Shown here: in pieces, positions 11,469-24,500 of the stretch | Numbering within the stretch: the first letter of the stretch is position 1 | Layout: each line of letters opens with the position of its first letter | Source: Hofstenia miamia | Taxonomy: Eukaryota; Xenacoelomorpha; Acoela | Assembly: GCA_004352715.1 (NCBI GenBank) | Contig: SCFE01000096.1 | Span: forward strand, 834,342-898,341 | Direction of reading: 5' to 3' | Length of the DNA: 64,000 bases | Position numbers and translations under genes: made by a program | Notes under the pieces: generated by a model | The model's input: the letters and a program-made list of their open reading frames with translations, nothing else | Told to the model about the DNA's origin: nothing | Databases searched by the model: none

Positions 11469-12468
11469 NNNNNNNNNNNNNNNNNNNNNNNNNNNNNNNN
11501 NNNNNNNNNNNNNNNNNNNNNNNNNNNNNNNNNNNNNNNNNNNNNNNNNNNNNNNNNNNNNNNNNNNNNNNNNNNNNNNNNNNNNNNNNNNNNNNNNNNN
11601 NNNNNNNNNNNNNNNNNNNNNNNNNNNNNNNNNNNNNNNNNNNNNNNNNNNNNNNNNNNNNNNNNNNNNNNNNNNNNNNNNNNNNNNNNNNNNNNNNNNN
11701 NNNNNNNNNNNNNNNNNNNNNNNNNNNNNNNNNNNNNNNNNNNNNNNNNNNNNNNNNNNNNNNNNNNNNNNNNNNNNNNNNNNNNNNNNNNNNNNNNNNN
11801 NNNNNNNNNNNNNNNNNNNNNNNNNNNNNNNNNNNNNNNNNNNNNNNNNNNNNNNNNNNNNNNNNNNNNNNNNNNNNNNNNNNNNNNNNNNNNNNNNNNN
11901 NNNNNNNNNNNNNNNNNNNNNNNNNNNNNNNNNNNNNNNNNNNNNNNNNNNNNNNNNNNNNNNNNNNNNNNNNNNNNNNNNNNNNNNNNNNNNNNNNNNN
12001 NNNNNNNNNNNNNNNNNNNNNNNNNNNNNNNNNNNNNNNNNNNNNNNNNNNNNNNNNNNNNNNNNNNNNNNNNNNNNNNNNNNNNNNNNNNNNNNNNNNN
12101 NNNNNNNNNNNNNNNNNNNNNNNNNNNNNNNNNNNNNNNNNNNNNNNNNNNNNNNNNNNNNNNNNNNNNNNNNNNNNNNNNNNNNNNNNNNNNNNNNNNN
12201 NNNNNNNNNNNNNNNNNNNNNNNNNNNNNNNNNNNNNNNNNNNNNNNNNNNNNNNNNNNNNNNNNNNNNNNNNNNNNNNNNNNNNNNNNNNNNNNNNNNN
12301 NNNNNNNNNNNNNNNNNNNNNNNNNNNNNNNNNNNNNNNNNNNNNNNNNNNNNNNNNNNNNNNNNNNNNNNNNNNNNNNNNNNNNNNNNNNNNNNNNNNN
12401 NNNNNNNNNNNNNNNNNNNNNNNNNNNNNNNNNNNNNNNNNNNNNNNNNNNNNNNNNNNNNNNNNNNN
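11469..12468. other. Assembly gap, 1000 N
   Basis: Exactly 1000 N, so the length is likely a placeholder. Open frames that span it are meaningless. Confidence 0.98.
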
Positions 12469-15198
12469 AACTGAAATTTGTCATCAAAAATATCAGTTTG
12501 CCTAAATTCTAAAAAAATCAAGAATTCACACTTTGGTCTGAACAAATTGTCTAAAGAATTAATTTGTTCAATTTAGGTTTGACAAAAATATTTCGTCGCT
12601 AGATGGCGTCCAATAGAATCACTTCATTTCCACATGGCAAATAGCCACAGGTGTTACGAGAACTTCAGGGTGTCCCAATGAGACCTCCTCTAGCCCTTCT
12701 TAACTACTCTCGTCTCCAAGTCTAACAAATATGGTGTCGCTGAGCATAAAGCTTTTTAAAAAGCATTAGTCAGTGATTCAAGATAACAGATTTTCCATAG
12801 TGCTTCATACTGCTTTAGTTAGAATTTACCTTATAAGCGTACGAATATGATTGCAGTTACTTATAACAAATACAAATTATTTTTGACAGTACTCTTCATG
12901 TACATTGCATTTTGCAAAAACCTCATTTCTTTAAAAAATTTTCATTGTTTTTTCCAGTACTTTGTTTTCCGTTAATTTCATGAAAATTAATGATTTGTTT
13001 TATCAATTACAATATTGATGTACAATTTTTCGAGTATGTAAATAGTATTCATTTGTACACAGAACAGCTTTAAACAAATCACCATAGAGAACCAAGATAC
13101 TCTGATAATCCCTTCATAATTCAGCAATTAAAACTTCTACAACACTTAGGAGAGCATATCAATAGTTAAATCATAATTGACAATGAAGATCATTTCAAGT
13201 ATACGGGTTTTTCAAATACTATGATTAAGGATGAAGCATTACTCAAGTATATTCCAGACAGTAAATTTACTCTTAATGGCGCAGTTATTTAGGCGCACCT
13301 TTACTGCCTCTTTAGAAAGCACGCTAACAGCAAAATACGAAAAAAGCATATGAAATTACAAATAAATTGATTTTTGTAGCTCCATTTCGCAATGCTGAGA
13401 GCTGCCGATACATATCTAAAATTAATATTATGGGCATGGTACATTTATCTCTAAAGTTAGAAAAAATTGAAAACTGCCAAACCATATTCGGTAATAAATT
13501 TAAGTATTTAAGAAACTCTTCCAATGGAATTTGTCAGCGACGCCTTGAAAACGACTTCATCGTCAAGTTATTAAAAATGAAAGCTATCCGTTTTTAATGT
13601 AATAACACCAAGATTTTACATGTCAGAATCGTCTCCATAACAAATAAAAATCAATATTCTACAGAACAATGTAAATGAGAAATTCATTTTGACTATTACT
13701 CAAAAATTCCTCAACACCTTGTCTTATTCGATGGCGTGACTTCATGCATTCTTTTTAATGCTATTCAACTCATTCGTTTTTATTATGCTTACTAAAAGTG
13801 ATTTCTGTAACGTGGGTTTCAAAATCCATCAATAAATGTAGTGCGCCACGTCACACTATGCAAAGTATCTTTTCCAAAAACTTTCATTTTGTATAGATGT
13901 TTAAGAACAATAAACATATAATTGCTTAACATTCTTGAGAATAATAATCACGTACCTAGTGTAGAATCTTGCTTTTTGTGATTATGATTTGCTCTATTTT
14001 ATAGAAGACTTTGGGAAACATATGCAAAAATCATTTAGTAATCGACTCCTTTGAAACGTTTATCTAAATTGAAAATTTCTTTTCTTCCAACAACTAAATG
14101 AATTTCTTCTATTTCATTTTTGATTAATGACATACTCAAGATTGCAGGTCTTAACTAAATTATAATAAACCCTCGATGTGTATATTTCAGTATATTCAAG
14201 TTGAATGCAAGCATCTACCAAGTAGAATTAATAATCCAAAGGGGTGACTGGAAGGTATGATGTCACTTAAAATTTTTTTAGAAAAACTATTCAATTACGT
14301 TTAAAAAACTCAAGAACTTGATTGCTAAGAATAGGACACTCTCGACTACCAGCACAAGAAAACTGAGAAAATGTAATCCTGGAATTGGATTTTTTGTTGA
14401 TTATTTTTTGTGTATTGAACTATAGTTTTGTTTTAATATGAATGTTTTATTTTGCAAAATGGAAAATCTATGTGTAATAACGTCCTATATATATATATAT
14501 ACCTTGGTTATATTGTAATTTAATTGGTTTAACTTTTCATCTAAGCAAAGTGGTTTCATGTTAATCTCTATTGCAAATTTAGGGAATGTTTGGAGACACT
14601 TAAAAATTCAATTATTGGACAGCTGGTGCTCTGCTTTATTGAAACATATTAGACGTAAATGTATTCTAAACATTTATTTAGTAAACCTATTAGAAGACGT
14701 TTCCAGTACTAAGCACAAATCTGACGCTCTTCAAAAGGTTAGTATTTGTTGCTTTGTTATCACTTGCATTTTGTTTACGTGTATAAAACGAAAAATGAAC
14801 GTTGAACACTCTTTCATAAGTTGATCCTTGCTACTATAGCTGTTTTCAGCAAAATTTTAGTACATTGAACTGACTTGGTCTAAGTGTAAAAAAATATTGC
14901 TTTAACCGCTTAAAACGTTTTCTGTAAAAAAATACATTTTTTGCCAACCCTGTTCACATAATATGTTCCACAAGCAGCAACAGTACATTATAAAAAAATA
15001 CAAAATGAAATGATTGACTCAAAAATGCAAAATTGTTTATACTGAAATATGGAAACCTCATTAAAGTAGAATGCTATTTAAAAACTTGAAACTAGCTTAT
15101 CTTGATTGTTCATTAGAGTTTTAACCTAAAAAAATTAAATAAAGCAAAAACGCATTGAAATAAGTAAACATATTTAAAACACGACGAAAATTCTTCGG
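12469..15198. other. Non-coding stretch downstream of the SLC22 gene
   Basis: No gene recognised. Open frames at 13367-13597 and 14558-14824 have no family motif. A short (AT)n lies near 14488-14501. Part of the end nearest 15198 must be the 3' untranslated region of the minus-strand SLC22 gene, but no convincing minus-strand AATAAA was found close to the stop. Confidence 0.5.
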
Positions 15199-16797
15199 TT
15201 AAGCTAAAGTATCTTGATTACTAATTGTTTTCTTCTTTAGCACTTCTAGTCGCTTTTGCTTCAATTCATTATATTTCGAAGTTCCAAAAGCCTCAAATTC
15301 TTCAATGTCATCAGGCGAAATGCGATTTCGAGTTTCAGGAACTACGAAAGATGCTACAGCCGCTACAAATGCGATTGCTGCAAATATAAATGCAGGAAGA
15401 GGTGCCCACATCTTTGACAACTGTTTTACATAGGGTAAAGGAATTCCTACTATCCTTCCACAGAGAGACCCAAGTCCCATTCCAACTCCTCTCAAATTAG
15501 TAGGCAATATTTCCGCGTTCCACATGTAAATGTTAACAAATGCGGATGAGATGAAAATCCTGGTTGAAAACGCCGCAACATATATCAATATAACCCAATA
15601 TCCTTCCTTTGGAATTAAAGGGCAAATGAGAAGGCTTAAAGCACATAACATGAAAGAAATGATGTTTGCCGGTTTGCGTCCCCAGTGTTTAGCTACATAC
15701 AGTTGAAACAACGTTCCAGGAATTTCTGCAATACCATTAATCATAAAGTAGAAATGAATTTCAACGCCTCCAAATAATTCTTCTCCAAATTGCATACCAA
15801 AATACACAACAACATTTGCGATCCAAGAAAGACCCATAACTGCCATCCACATCGCCGTTTTATTGGTTCTGTACAATTTCCAAAATTTAACGTTAGCTAA
15901 TTTCGCAGTTATGATTTTCAATACAGAAACTGAATCTTTGGCAGGTAGTACAAGTTCTTTCATTGATTTAATTTCCTTAGCAAGAAAGGGAGGGAACTCT
16001 TTCTTATTTTGATGGAAAAGCTTTTTAACAACTTTCTCAAATTCAATGAACTTTCTTCTTTGTAACAACCATCTAGGAGATTCGTCGATGAAGAGTAAAC
16101 TTAGTAAAGCAGTAAGTAATGCGGGGATTACCATGCGTAGGGTTACGTACCATCTCCAGGTGCGAAAAAAGTATGAAACTAACGCGCAGAGGAAAAATCC
16201 AATCCCATACATATATTCACTAGCGTTTGTTGCATATACAGAATATTTTAGTGGAAGGTTTTCAACCATCATCAAGAATCCGGAAACAGTCAAGGACATT
16301 AAAGTAAAACAGTCAATCCAGCGAAGAAGAAGTAAAACCTCAACGCTTGGAGCTAACAAGTAGCCAATAGAGCAAAGTGCTGCTAGACAGCATGAAATAT
16401 TAAAAACTGGTTTTCTCCCAAAAGCATCCATTAAAAAATTGCAAACAGTCACCGAGAAGCACTGGCCTATAAGCATTACCGAAAGATCGAGATCTGCGAA
16501 CATTGACCTCCCACAAGCCAAATTAAAATCTTTTCTAGCAGACGAATCAAAAACCCCAGGTAGGTAATTAAAGGTAGTGCATTCTACAGTGGAGTTATTA
16601 CTATCTTGATAGAAACATTGATTCTTCACGGAATCATTCTTGGCACATTCGAAATCAAGTTCTGCAAATGCGATAGGGTAGAACATCGGAGCAGTTGCGG
16701 ACATCAAACACGAGGCACAGAACATGAAGACAATCTTCAGATTCCAAAATCCAACGGACGCCGTTTGGAGAACGTCTTCAACTTCTAGCAAAGCCAT
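15199..16797 (-). CDS. SLC22-type organic ion transporter, intronless
   Basis: A 532-residue major facilitator superfamily protein of the solute carrier 22 group, which moves organic cations, anions or carnitine across the plasma membrane with 12 membrane helices. Helix 1 (about 20-42) leads into a large extracellular loop (44-100) with four Cys (51, 61, 73, 95) and N-glycosylation sequons at Asn54, Asn67 and Asn68. The cytoplasmic signature DAFGRKP is at 124-130, WRWY at 214-217 and ESPRWL at 239-244. The long central loop spans about 245-312. The mirrored GRKP is at 373-376, ILPTNLRGVGMG at 430-441 and VPETRNR at 486-492. The length is typical for the family. The start is fixed by an in-frame TAA 15 bases upstream (ataattatttatc region) with no earlier Met. 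The whole protein is one exon, odd for an animal SLC22, so a retrogene or an intron-poor lineage is possible. The segment ENLPLKYS has Ser where the family usually has Arg. Substrate cannot be told from sequence. Confidence 0.93.
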   Translation of the reverse strand: MALLEVEDVLQTASVGFWNLKIVFMFCASCLMSATAPMFYPIAFAELDFECAKNDSVKNQCFYQDSNNSTVECTTFNYLPGVFDSSARKDFNLACGRSMFADLDLSVMLIGQCFSVTVCNFLMDAFGRKPVFNISCCLAALCSIGYLLAPSVEVLLLLRWIDCFTLMSLTVSGFLMMVENLPLKYSVYATNASEYMYGIGFFLCALVSYFFRTWRWYVTLRMVIPALLTALLSLLFIDESPRWLLQRRKFIEFEKVVKKLFHQNKKEFPPFLAKEIKSMKELVLPAKDSVSVLKIITAKLANVKFWKLYRTNKTAMWMAVMGLSWIANVVVYFGMQFGEELFGGVEIHFYFMINGIAEIPGTLFQLYVAKHWGRKPANIISFMLCALSLLICPLIPKEGYWVILIYVAAFSTRIFISSAFVNIYMWNAEILPTNLRGVGMGLGSLCGRIVGIPLPYVKQLSKMWAPLPAFIFAAIAFVAAVASFVVPETRNRISPDDIEEFEAFGTSKYNELKQKRLEVLKKKTISNQDTLA

Positions 16798-17263
16798 TTG
16801 AGAAATTATTTATCTAGAAAATAAATTACTTAAATATTATCAGTAAACAGGATTATAGTTTGACAACTGAAATGACTTGAACTTGTCAATGATAATGTGC
16901 AAAACGTAAATGGTTAGAAAAATTTTCAATGTTTGCAGTACGGTAGTAATATCAATAAAATTAAATTATTCTAAGCTTAAACATCTTAAAAAATGTATCA
17001 ATGCAGGTGTTTCTGTCATTATTGTGATTGAAAAAAGGTAACAGTATGCATTGTATTTCCTGCAGCTGAAAAATTCAAATAGGTCAGCTTCGTACAATTT
17101 TCCTCCAATCAAATTTTTGTGCTTTGATAAAAAATATTCGCAAACCTAAAATTGCGTGGTAAAATTTGTATTAGACAGAAGTGTATTAAATGTAATATTT
17201 AAAATGTTACAAAATGAAAATCGACGGACATTCTTTTAGAATTAATGTGTACTTTGTAACTAC
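16798..17263. other. 5' flank of the SLC22 gene
   Basis: AT-rich, with no coding signal. The promoter of the minus-strand gene should lie here, but no TATA box or initiator could be singled out from the background. A 5' untranslated intron cannot be excluded. Confidence 0.4.
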
Positions 17264-17267
17264 TTAA

Positions 17268-18472
17268 CACTAGAAAATCCGAAAAAATTAACCACCTTAA
17301 AAGTCCAAACGGTCAAGTATGACCACAACTGTCAAAACTTCTGCAATATCACAAATTATAATATTGATTTTCCCCACAAACGGGAAAAATGAGAAACTAG
17401 GAAAAACATTATTCCCATTTTTTGAAATGGATATAATAGGATTTAACACATTTATTGCAATTGCAAGAGCATTTATCATATACTGGTTTACTGCATTTGT
17501 CTTGTTTGAGCAAATATTACAAAGGTGACACTTTGCTGTTCTTTGGCATGGTTGAAATTGGTAGGATTATAACAATATTCCGTTTGATTCAGTGTAAAGT
17601 TTAGTCTCATACACGTGATCATTTTCTGAACTTTGTGCAATGGTAAATTATTTTCTATTATTCCATAAAACACCCACAATTCTTGTTTTCTACAATCACA
17701 AACACAGTGTCAACTTCAGTGATTTGAAGAAATTTTCAGTAGTGATGTTAGAGCTCTGTTCGCGAAAATCATTCATCAATTCCATTGCAATCGATATCCC
17801 TGTTGACCAATGCGTGTTGCAGCATCTTGTTCTTCGAAATAGAGGAAAATGGCAATAATATACTTTTTATCAAACTCCAACAAACCCTTTACCCTAACCC
17901 TTGCATTCCCTATTGCATTATCTTTAATGTTTACCTTATTGCTAGCAACTTTATCATTGTTCATGTGGTCACTCCAAATCGTTTGTTCAAAAGAAATCAT
18001 TTTCAGCATTACCATCAAAGCCTGCTAGAACATCATCAAAATTAAGGCTTGCATAGGCAGCTGTTCTGAGTCTTTCAATACTCGTTTCTAGCCGAAATAC
18101 TAAAATGATTACATATGGTCAACATCGAAAAATTTCCAAAAATGCTGTAATTTCAAGGTGGTCACAAAGAATTCCTAAAATGGCAATTTAAGTCATTTGC
18201 TCATTTAATAAGTCATTATTGGTCTTTACATCTTTTTTAATCCGATGAAATCTGGAGAACACAACATTATTTTCACATTTATGAATTTGTTCCAATGGGA
18301 ATGAATTTTGAATGTTTGCACTTTAAAGGTAACAGTTAATTACTTTATATAAAGTGAGAGTGCTATTTGTTTAAAATATAAATAATGTGAGTTATTTAGG
18401 CAATGAGAAAAGTCAGAGTTACCGACTTTCACTAAATGTATTTTAAAAGAATAAAGTAAAAGTATTCTTGTG
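17268..18472 (-). mobile_element. piggyBac-derived element, 1.2 kb, TTAA target duplication
   Basis: TTAA flanks both ends (17264-17267 and 18473-18476). The ends are CACTAGAAAA on the left and CACAAGAATA as the right complement, close to the ends of the element at 40355-41480. On the minus strand near 18010-18060 is LNFDDVLAGFDGNAENDFF, an acidic N-terminal stretch of piggyBac type. Near 17440-17540 lie Cys-rich pieces in two frames (KCHLCNICSNKT and YDKCSCNCNKCVKSYY) resembling the C-terminal zinc domain. The catalytic middle is missing. Palindromic GGTCAAGTATGACC lies near the left end. Confidence 0.65.
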
Positions 18473-18476
18473 TTAA

Positions 18477-20942
18477 ATACTGCGTTTTTCTATTAATTTA
18501 CAAATATAAAACTAGCTGCAGTTTGTGCCCATTTCCTTGCATGCATAAAGTTAATCAAAATTACAAGTTTACAACTAAGATGATTAAAATTAGTAAAGAA
18601 ACCGCATTTCTCATATCTATATGTCCATAAGAAAATCATCCAAAGTGTTTTTGGTCACATTTGCAACCAATAATACGTTATTTTAAATAATAGTTTAATT
18701 AAATGATTTTTACTAGTAGAGATATGCAAAAATAAGAATCGGCTTTCCCATTTTGGTTGCATATAGGGAAAAGTCGGTTGAGGAAAGTATGTTTTAGAGT
18801 CATATTTATATTATACTACTGCAGTATTCATCTCCGACATGGTTATTCGGCAGGTTGTTTGAACATTCCGTAGATGAACCACATACAATTTTCTTTTAAA
18901 AGTGCCTTCATCTAAATATGCAATTAAGCCACTGCATTTTGTTCTGATGGACATTAGCCAAGGTCTTGCTAAGCACCTCCCAGAAATATTTTAATCTTAA
19001 ACGTCATTCCTAGAATAAAATTTTCATAAAACGTAATAAATCATAAAAATGTTTGGTTAAGCTATTTTATTGTCATGTTCTCTTTTAAAATTAAATATTT
19101 CTTCTGCATTATACAGTTTAGACCACAATTTAAAACGACTAATTTTTTAAGCGATCACAATATTTTAGTAACATTTTTTCTACATTCCCTAGCACAAAAA
19201 AGTTGTGTACATCCTGCTGAAAAAATATAAGTACACTACTTCAGACCTCTTTTTTGAAGCATTCAAAAACTGCTTGATACATATTTAAAGGATAAATTAA
19301 AATATTATAGTCATACCTTCAGTATAGCAATATAACGTCTTTAGTGCATCTGGTAACACTAAAGCATTAAACTTATTGGGTAAACTTAAAAATTGTATTA
19401 ACATCATGAATTCATTTCAGAAATAAATATAGTATATACCAAAATTGTAGTAAGAAGTAACCCCTAACACCACGTAAACCATTTTCTTGTGTATAGCCTA
19501 GAGTAGGGCCCGTATTGATGAAAATAAGCCTTTTGGTTTGTCCGTGCCTCATGCTAAGCCCGTAGATAATGTTATTTAACTAAAATTGCTTGATGCAACA
19601 AGCAAACCTTCAACTGTGCTATTAAAAAGAACACTTAAACTGTTATAGCCATGAATAAAAAAATTAAGTTTTTTGTTGAAATCACTGAGAAGTTCAATTT
19701 GACTACTATAATAGTTAAGCCTTTTTTTGAGAAAATTATTCAACAAATTTTATGAATCCTTGAAAAAGCGTGCTTCAAGCGTCATAACCATAACAGGATT
19801 TATATGCTTAAGGCATAAAGCAGATTTTTACTCATATTTAGACAGTTTTCTTTAACGTATATCACTATGATATCTCGCATATTTCACACGCGCATATCGC
19901 AGATGCCAGATATTTATTCTTCCTACAAAATCTCGAAACTGAAGTCTCGAAAATATTAGAAATTTTAAAACTTATTTATTTGTTGGGCAACAATTTAATT
20001 TAGGAATTGTGTTTCATTACGGAAAAAACTCGGTTCTTGAACTTAATTTTTTTTAATGTCGTCTCATGCTCGCAAAGCCTGATGAATGAAATTAATTTAA
20101 AAGTCATGTCCCGTCGGAATATTAAATTATATAATGTTAAACAACATATCTGCGGGCTCATACTTAATATGAATTTGTTAATATTAAAACATTCTTCTAT
20201 ATAGATAACGCTTTCTCGAGGGAGGCCCACGCCCGGTATCCCCCCATCCTCTGGTGACGCCCCTAGCATAGGATATTTCAAACTTGTACAGCATCAGCTA
20301 GCATAATCTCACTTTTCTGGATCCCTTCTACCACCTGTGTTAATGCCTGCTTCTCATAGCTGCCTTGATTCCTCGTTTTTTGTAATTTCTTACAATTTCA
20401 AAAATATGCGATTGAATATTTTGTCCCGTAAATATTAGTTTATGAATAAACAATAACAAGAGAAATATTTGACAATAACTTGTTGAGATGCCAATTCGTG
20501 CATTGTATATGTATAATGATCAGGATTGTCCAATGGATTGGAATACAACTAGATTCAAATTAGACGTTGAAATTTTTTTGAACAACCAAAATTAGCAAAC
20601 ACATTGGATTAAAAGTGGATTCTTATTGGAATAATTTTATTAAAATTTTCAAACACCATAGCTGCTGTTTTTATAATGAAATTTCTTAATAATTGCTCAT
20701 AGCATTTATAATTCCTTTGCGTATGGATTTAATAATATTCTGTACCAGTCTAGCTGATCTGGTGAAGTTAAACACTCGAACAATTGTTCACTTACAATGA
20801 AATCTTTTAAAAATAGTTTTGCTGTTATATACAAGTAACCTAATTATATTTTGTTTCACATTTAAGCTATATGCACAGTTATCTTTTACTATGGTTCTAT
20901 TCGTGGTATACCATATTAACATAGGCATAGCATGGCATGATC
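18477..20942. other. Non-coding stretch
   Basis: No gene recognised. A GC-rich patch at 20215-20275 (complement AGGGGCGTCACCAGAGG onward) looks like the end of an hAT element of the AGGGGCGT type, but no partner end was found. Another patch near 19500-19560 contains GGGCCCGT and may be a similar remnant. Confidence 0.5.
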
Positions 20943-20944
20943 TA

Positions 20945-21512
20945 CAGGGTGTAAAAAAAGCCCCTTAACTTTTAAAGTCAACATTTTATGACCAGCAGAG
21001 TATCATGGCAAAACAAATTTTAAACATAACCTTTTATCCTTTAATGTGTATTACGTCAATCAATAATTATAATTGCTTACAAATCGAAACATTTGTACAT
21101 TCACTCAAAGCATTGGTACATGGAAAAGGTGTCGCAAGATGATCGCATTCAAATGGTTCTCTTCATGTCGAATTTAAATAATCGGCTCCAGTTATACGCA
21201 AGTTACAAAAGAATTATGTGTTTACAACCAAACAAACTGTTCAACTAACTTATCAAGGTTTTTGAAAACTGGAAGCATTGCAGATCGACCAAGATCCTGC
21301 CGCATATCTGCTAGTGGTGATGCGTCTGAAGAGGTTTCCGATCAACTTGTATGCCATTTGCAGAAATGCGTTGCCATTGATGGGAAACAAGTTGAAGGAT
21401 AAAAACTTTAGTGCGAGACTTACGTTATGTTTAAAATTTGTTGTGCCATTATACTCTGCTGGTGATAAAATGTTGACTTTAAAAATTAAAAGACTTCATT
21501 TACGGCACCCTG
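20945..21512 (+). mobile_element. Internally deleted Tc1/mariner-type element with inverted repeats of about 87 bp
   Basis: The ends CAGGGTG and CACCCTG are flanked by TA (20943-20944, 21513-21514). The outer 87 bp or so of each side pair as inverted repeats with a few mismatches (for instance AAAGTCAACATTTTAT left and its complement right). Between them is a transposase N-terminus: MEKVSQDDRIQMVLFMS from 21120, then in another frame FLKTGSIADRPRS at 21259-21297, the GSIADRPRSGRP-like linker of mariner-type DNA-binding domains. No catalytic residues remain. Confidence 0.8.
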
Positions 21513-21514
21513 TA

Positions 21515-24500
21515 TGTGAGTAAATTAGCACATGTATATAAGCAGTAAGTTTGTATATTATTTTCTAATGCCCGGAGTTTAATGTTTACCCACTTTATTT
21601 GGTTCAATTCTGACATGAAATTTTTTGCTTGGGTTTTACATACTTGATGATTAAACAATATCGACTTTTACTGTCAAATTATCCATGCTGGCAGTTTGGA
21701 AGTTAAACCAAGCACTTGTATAATTCAGGAAGCACCTGGCATAAAATTAATAACATTTGTGATGTACTTTACCAACTCATCCAGAGTTAATAAAGTAAAT
21801 CTATTATACTTTGTTTGCCTTCAAATAATTAAATTCCACTAATAAATAAAATAAGTGTGAACTTTACATGAAAAACATGAGGAAAGAATTGAATTAAATA
21901 AAAAAGTAATACAATTAAGTATTTGAATAGTTTTCTGAAACACATGAAATTCAAGGGCTATGATTGGAAACATGGTGTGTTAAATCAAAAACATTGTATG
22001 CTATATAGAAAATTGGTAATAGCAGTCTCAAAATTTGATTGGAATCCGATTTGATTCCATTAGGACAATTCCAGATTCGATTGGGCAAGCCTGATAATGA
22101 ACAGTATTTATTAGAAACGAATTGAAATTTTACCCGTGTTTGCATTTAAATTTAGTATGTTTTATTTCTTTGCACAATTGAAACAAACCAGTGTAAAGCA
22201 TCTGAAATTGACGCTTGGATCATTAGGTAATAGTAGGAAATGAAAAATCAACTCATGCATTTTGTTAGCCATTTAAGCGAATGAAAAAATATACTTTGCT
22301 ATGTTCGTTCTTCCCCGGTCTACCCAAATATCAATGATGAATTTTGTAGTTTTTTTTTGGAAAACTTAACCCAACCTAACCCACTGCCGTTCCAATCCAA
22401 AACCACATAACTACCTAGTGATGATTTAAAAGATTTACACTAAAAGTAAATGCGTTTTATATTTATGATAATCGAGACTGAATAAAAAGTAATAAAAACT
22501 AGTTATCCACGTGGATAGTTAACCGGAATCCTCATTATTTCTTTAACAAGCAGTGCTGCAATTATGACATCGTGACAATACATGGACTGAAATAAAGTTC
22601 ACCAATTCGTTTGTAATTCTTAATACATGGACTTAAATAAACTAATGTGTATTTGCTAAGCACTTCAGTGTTAATCAATACAAAAGTTGATGAATCAATT
22701 ATCGTCGTAATAAGCCAATATTATAAAAATTAAAGGAATACATAGACTATATTCCGTTAGTTTATGCCCCCAAAACTAAATTATCCTGCCAATAAAAATG
22801 GAAAATCTGTATTTAAGCAATACATACAAATAAGATATCATTAGCACGTAAATACTATGCAATATCATATAAATATGCACGAAAAATGTCGATGTTGGCT
22901 GTCTTCTAGGTTACCTAAACAGACATGAAATCTGTAAAGCAAGTGTGCTGTGTTGTGTTTCCCGATAACCTAGACTTGAAATTGTGGAAGAAAGACCTAT
23001 TTAAAAAAATAGAATCATTCATGTGCTTAGCAGTCAGATATTTCTTAATGGTCTTGATTGTGAATGACGTCGAAGTGTTGTGATGCAAGTAAGAGTGTTC
23101 TGATGTCTGTAAGAGTGTAAGGTTGTCGCGATTGGCCTATACTTAGTGCTAATTGTAGAAACTTAGTCCAACATCATCATACTAAATAAAGTAGCAATGA
23201 GTTTTGCAATATTATCAAGCAAACAAATCCTTTCGCCAAACTCAAATTGATAGCATAAAGTCAATCACTTTGCAGATATAATGCCCATATCTCAAAACAA
23301 ACTACATTAACAAGACAGTTTAGGCCTTTTATTAGTTATTGAAATCCAAACAAATCATCTGAAAACGCTAGACACTTTAAGGATTAAGTGCTAGATCTCA
23401 CCTAAGGCCAAAAACCAATGGTCATCTGGAACACTTACAAATGTCTCAAAACAACACATCTTTTGAACATTGGTATTCAAGTTGGTCCTCTCAACAGGAA
23501 ATGTCTCTGCATTAACATGCATGTTTATAATAATTAAATGTTTAATAATTTCTGTCCATTATTAAACTAAAGCAATAGATTCAAAAGAATCTCTTAGTTT
23601 AATGAAGGAGAATTTTATTGTAACTGTTTCTATAGATACCGAAATCATCTTTGGCTTAGCAAGAGAAGTGAAGTCATTCTCAGACGCACCAGACGACTCC
23701 AATAAATTGGCACTTAAAGGTATCTAACAGTTTCTTTAAATCACTGCATGTAACAGCCATGTTCGAAAATACGTGCCACGGCCGCAAGTGCGATAGTATA
23801 GGATGGATACATTGTGTTCCAAACTGAGAGGGTTGCGCACAGTCGTTCCAACAGATGTCCTTACTAAACAGACGGTTAATTTTGGATAATATTTGCATCC
23901 AAATGCAAATTGAACCCCCACCCCCAATACAATTTTTTTGAAAAATAAAAGATCCACAAGGGAATTTTTAAATAAATTTTACATACCAAAAAGTAGTCTC
24001 TGCTACCTACCCAACTCCCGGTATATCACCATAAATTGTTCACATTATAAAAATCTTATTTCCAAATAAAAACACATAAAATTAAATAAAGATTAATAAA
24101 ATAATTTAGAATTATATGCATGCACTTAAAATTATTTGCGAAATCATATATTGATTTAAATTGGTAAATTTTATTAGAAAATTAAATGAGAAAATAATTG
24201 TCTGAATGCGAGAAATGAATCGAGTATTTTATATAGATGATTAATTTATATAAAATTGAAAAAATGAATATAGCGTTTTGTTCTATTGACCGTGAATATA
24301 ATTAGATTCATTTGGTTGTCAAGGTTTTTGAATTCTCGAACAATATATTTCTAGGTCAATATCTTCAAGTCATCTACAGGAATGCTAACTCAACAATGAA
24401 CGGATTTTTCGGAAGGTTTAACATATTCTGTTCAAAACAAATTGCACCATCTATGAACCCACTTGACAATAGATCAGTTAGGAGTAAGAATTTTCAAATG

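Noticed and set aside
11358-12545. Long open frames in both strands
   Set aside because: They are almost entirely N; gap bases read as X without stops.
13367-13597. 76-codon frame
   Set aside because: Overlaps a minus-strand frame of similar length; no motif in either.
14558-14824. 88-codon frame near the SLC22 3' side
   Set aside because: No homology recognised; codon use not distinct from surrounding AT-rich DNA.
16046-16363. 105-codon frame antisense to the SLC22 gene
   Set aside because: Shadow of the real coding frame; no family motif.
22903-22976. Short inverted pair TCTAGGTTACC / GATAACCTAGA as a MITE
   Set aside because: Only about 10 bp of matching ends and no clear target duplication; could be chance.
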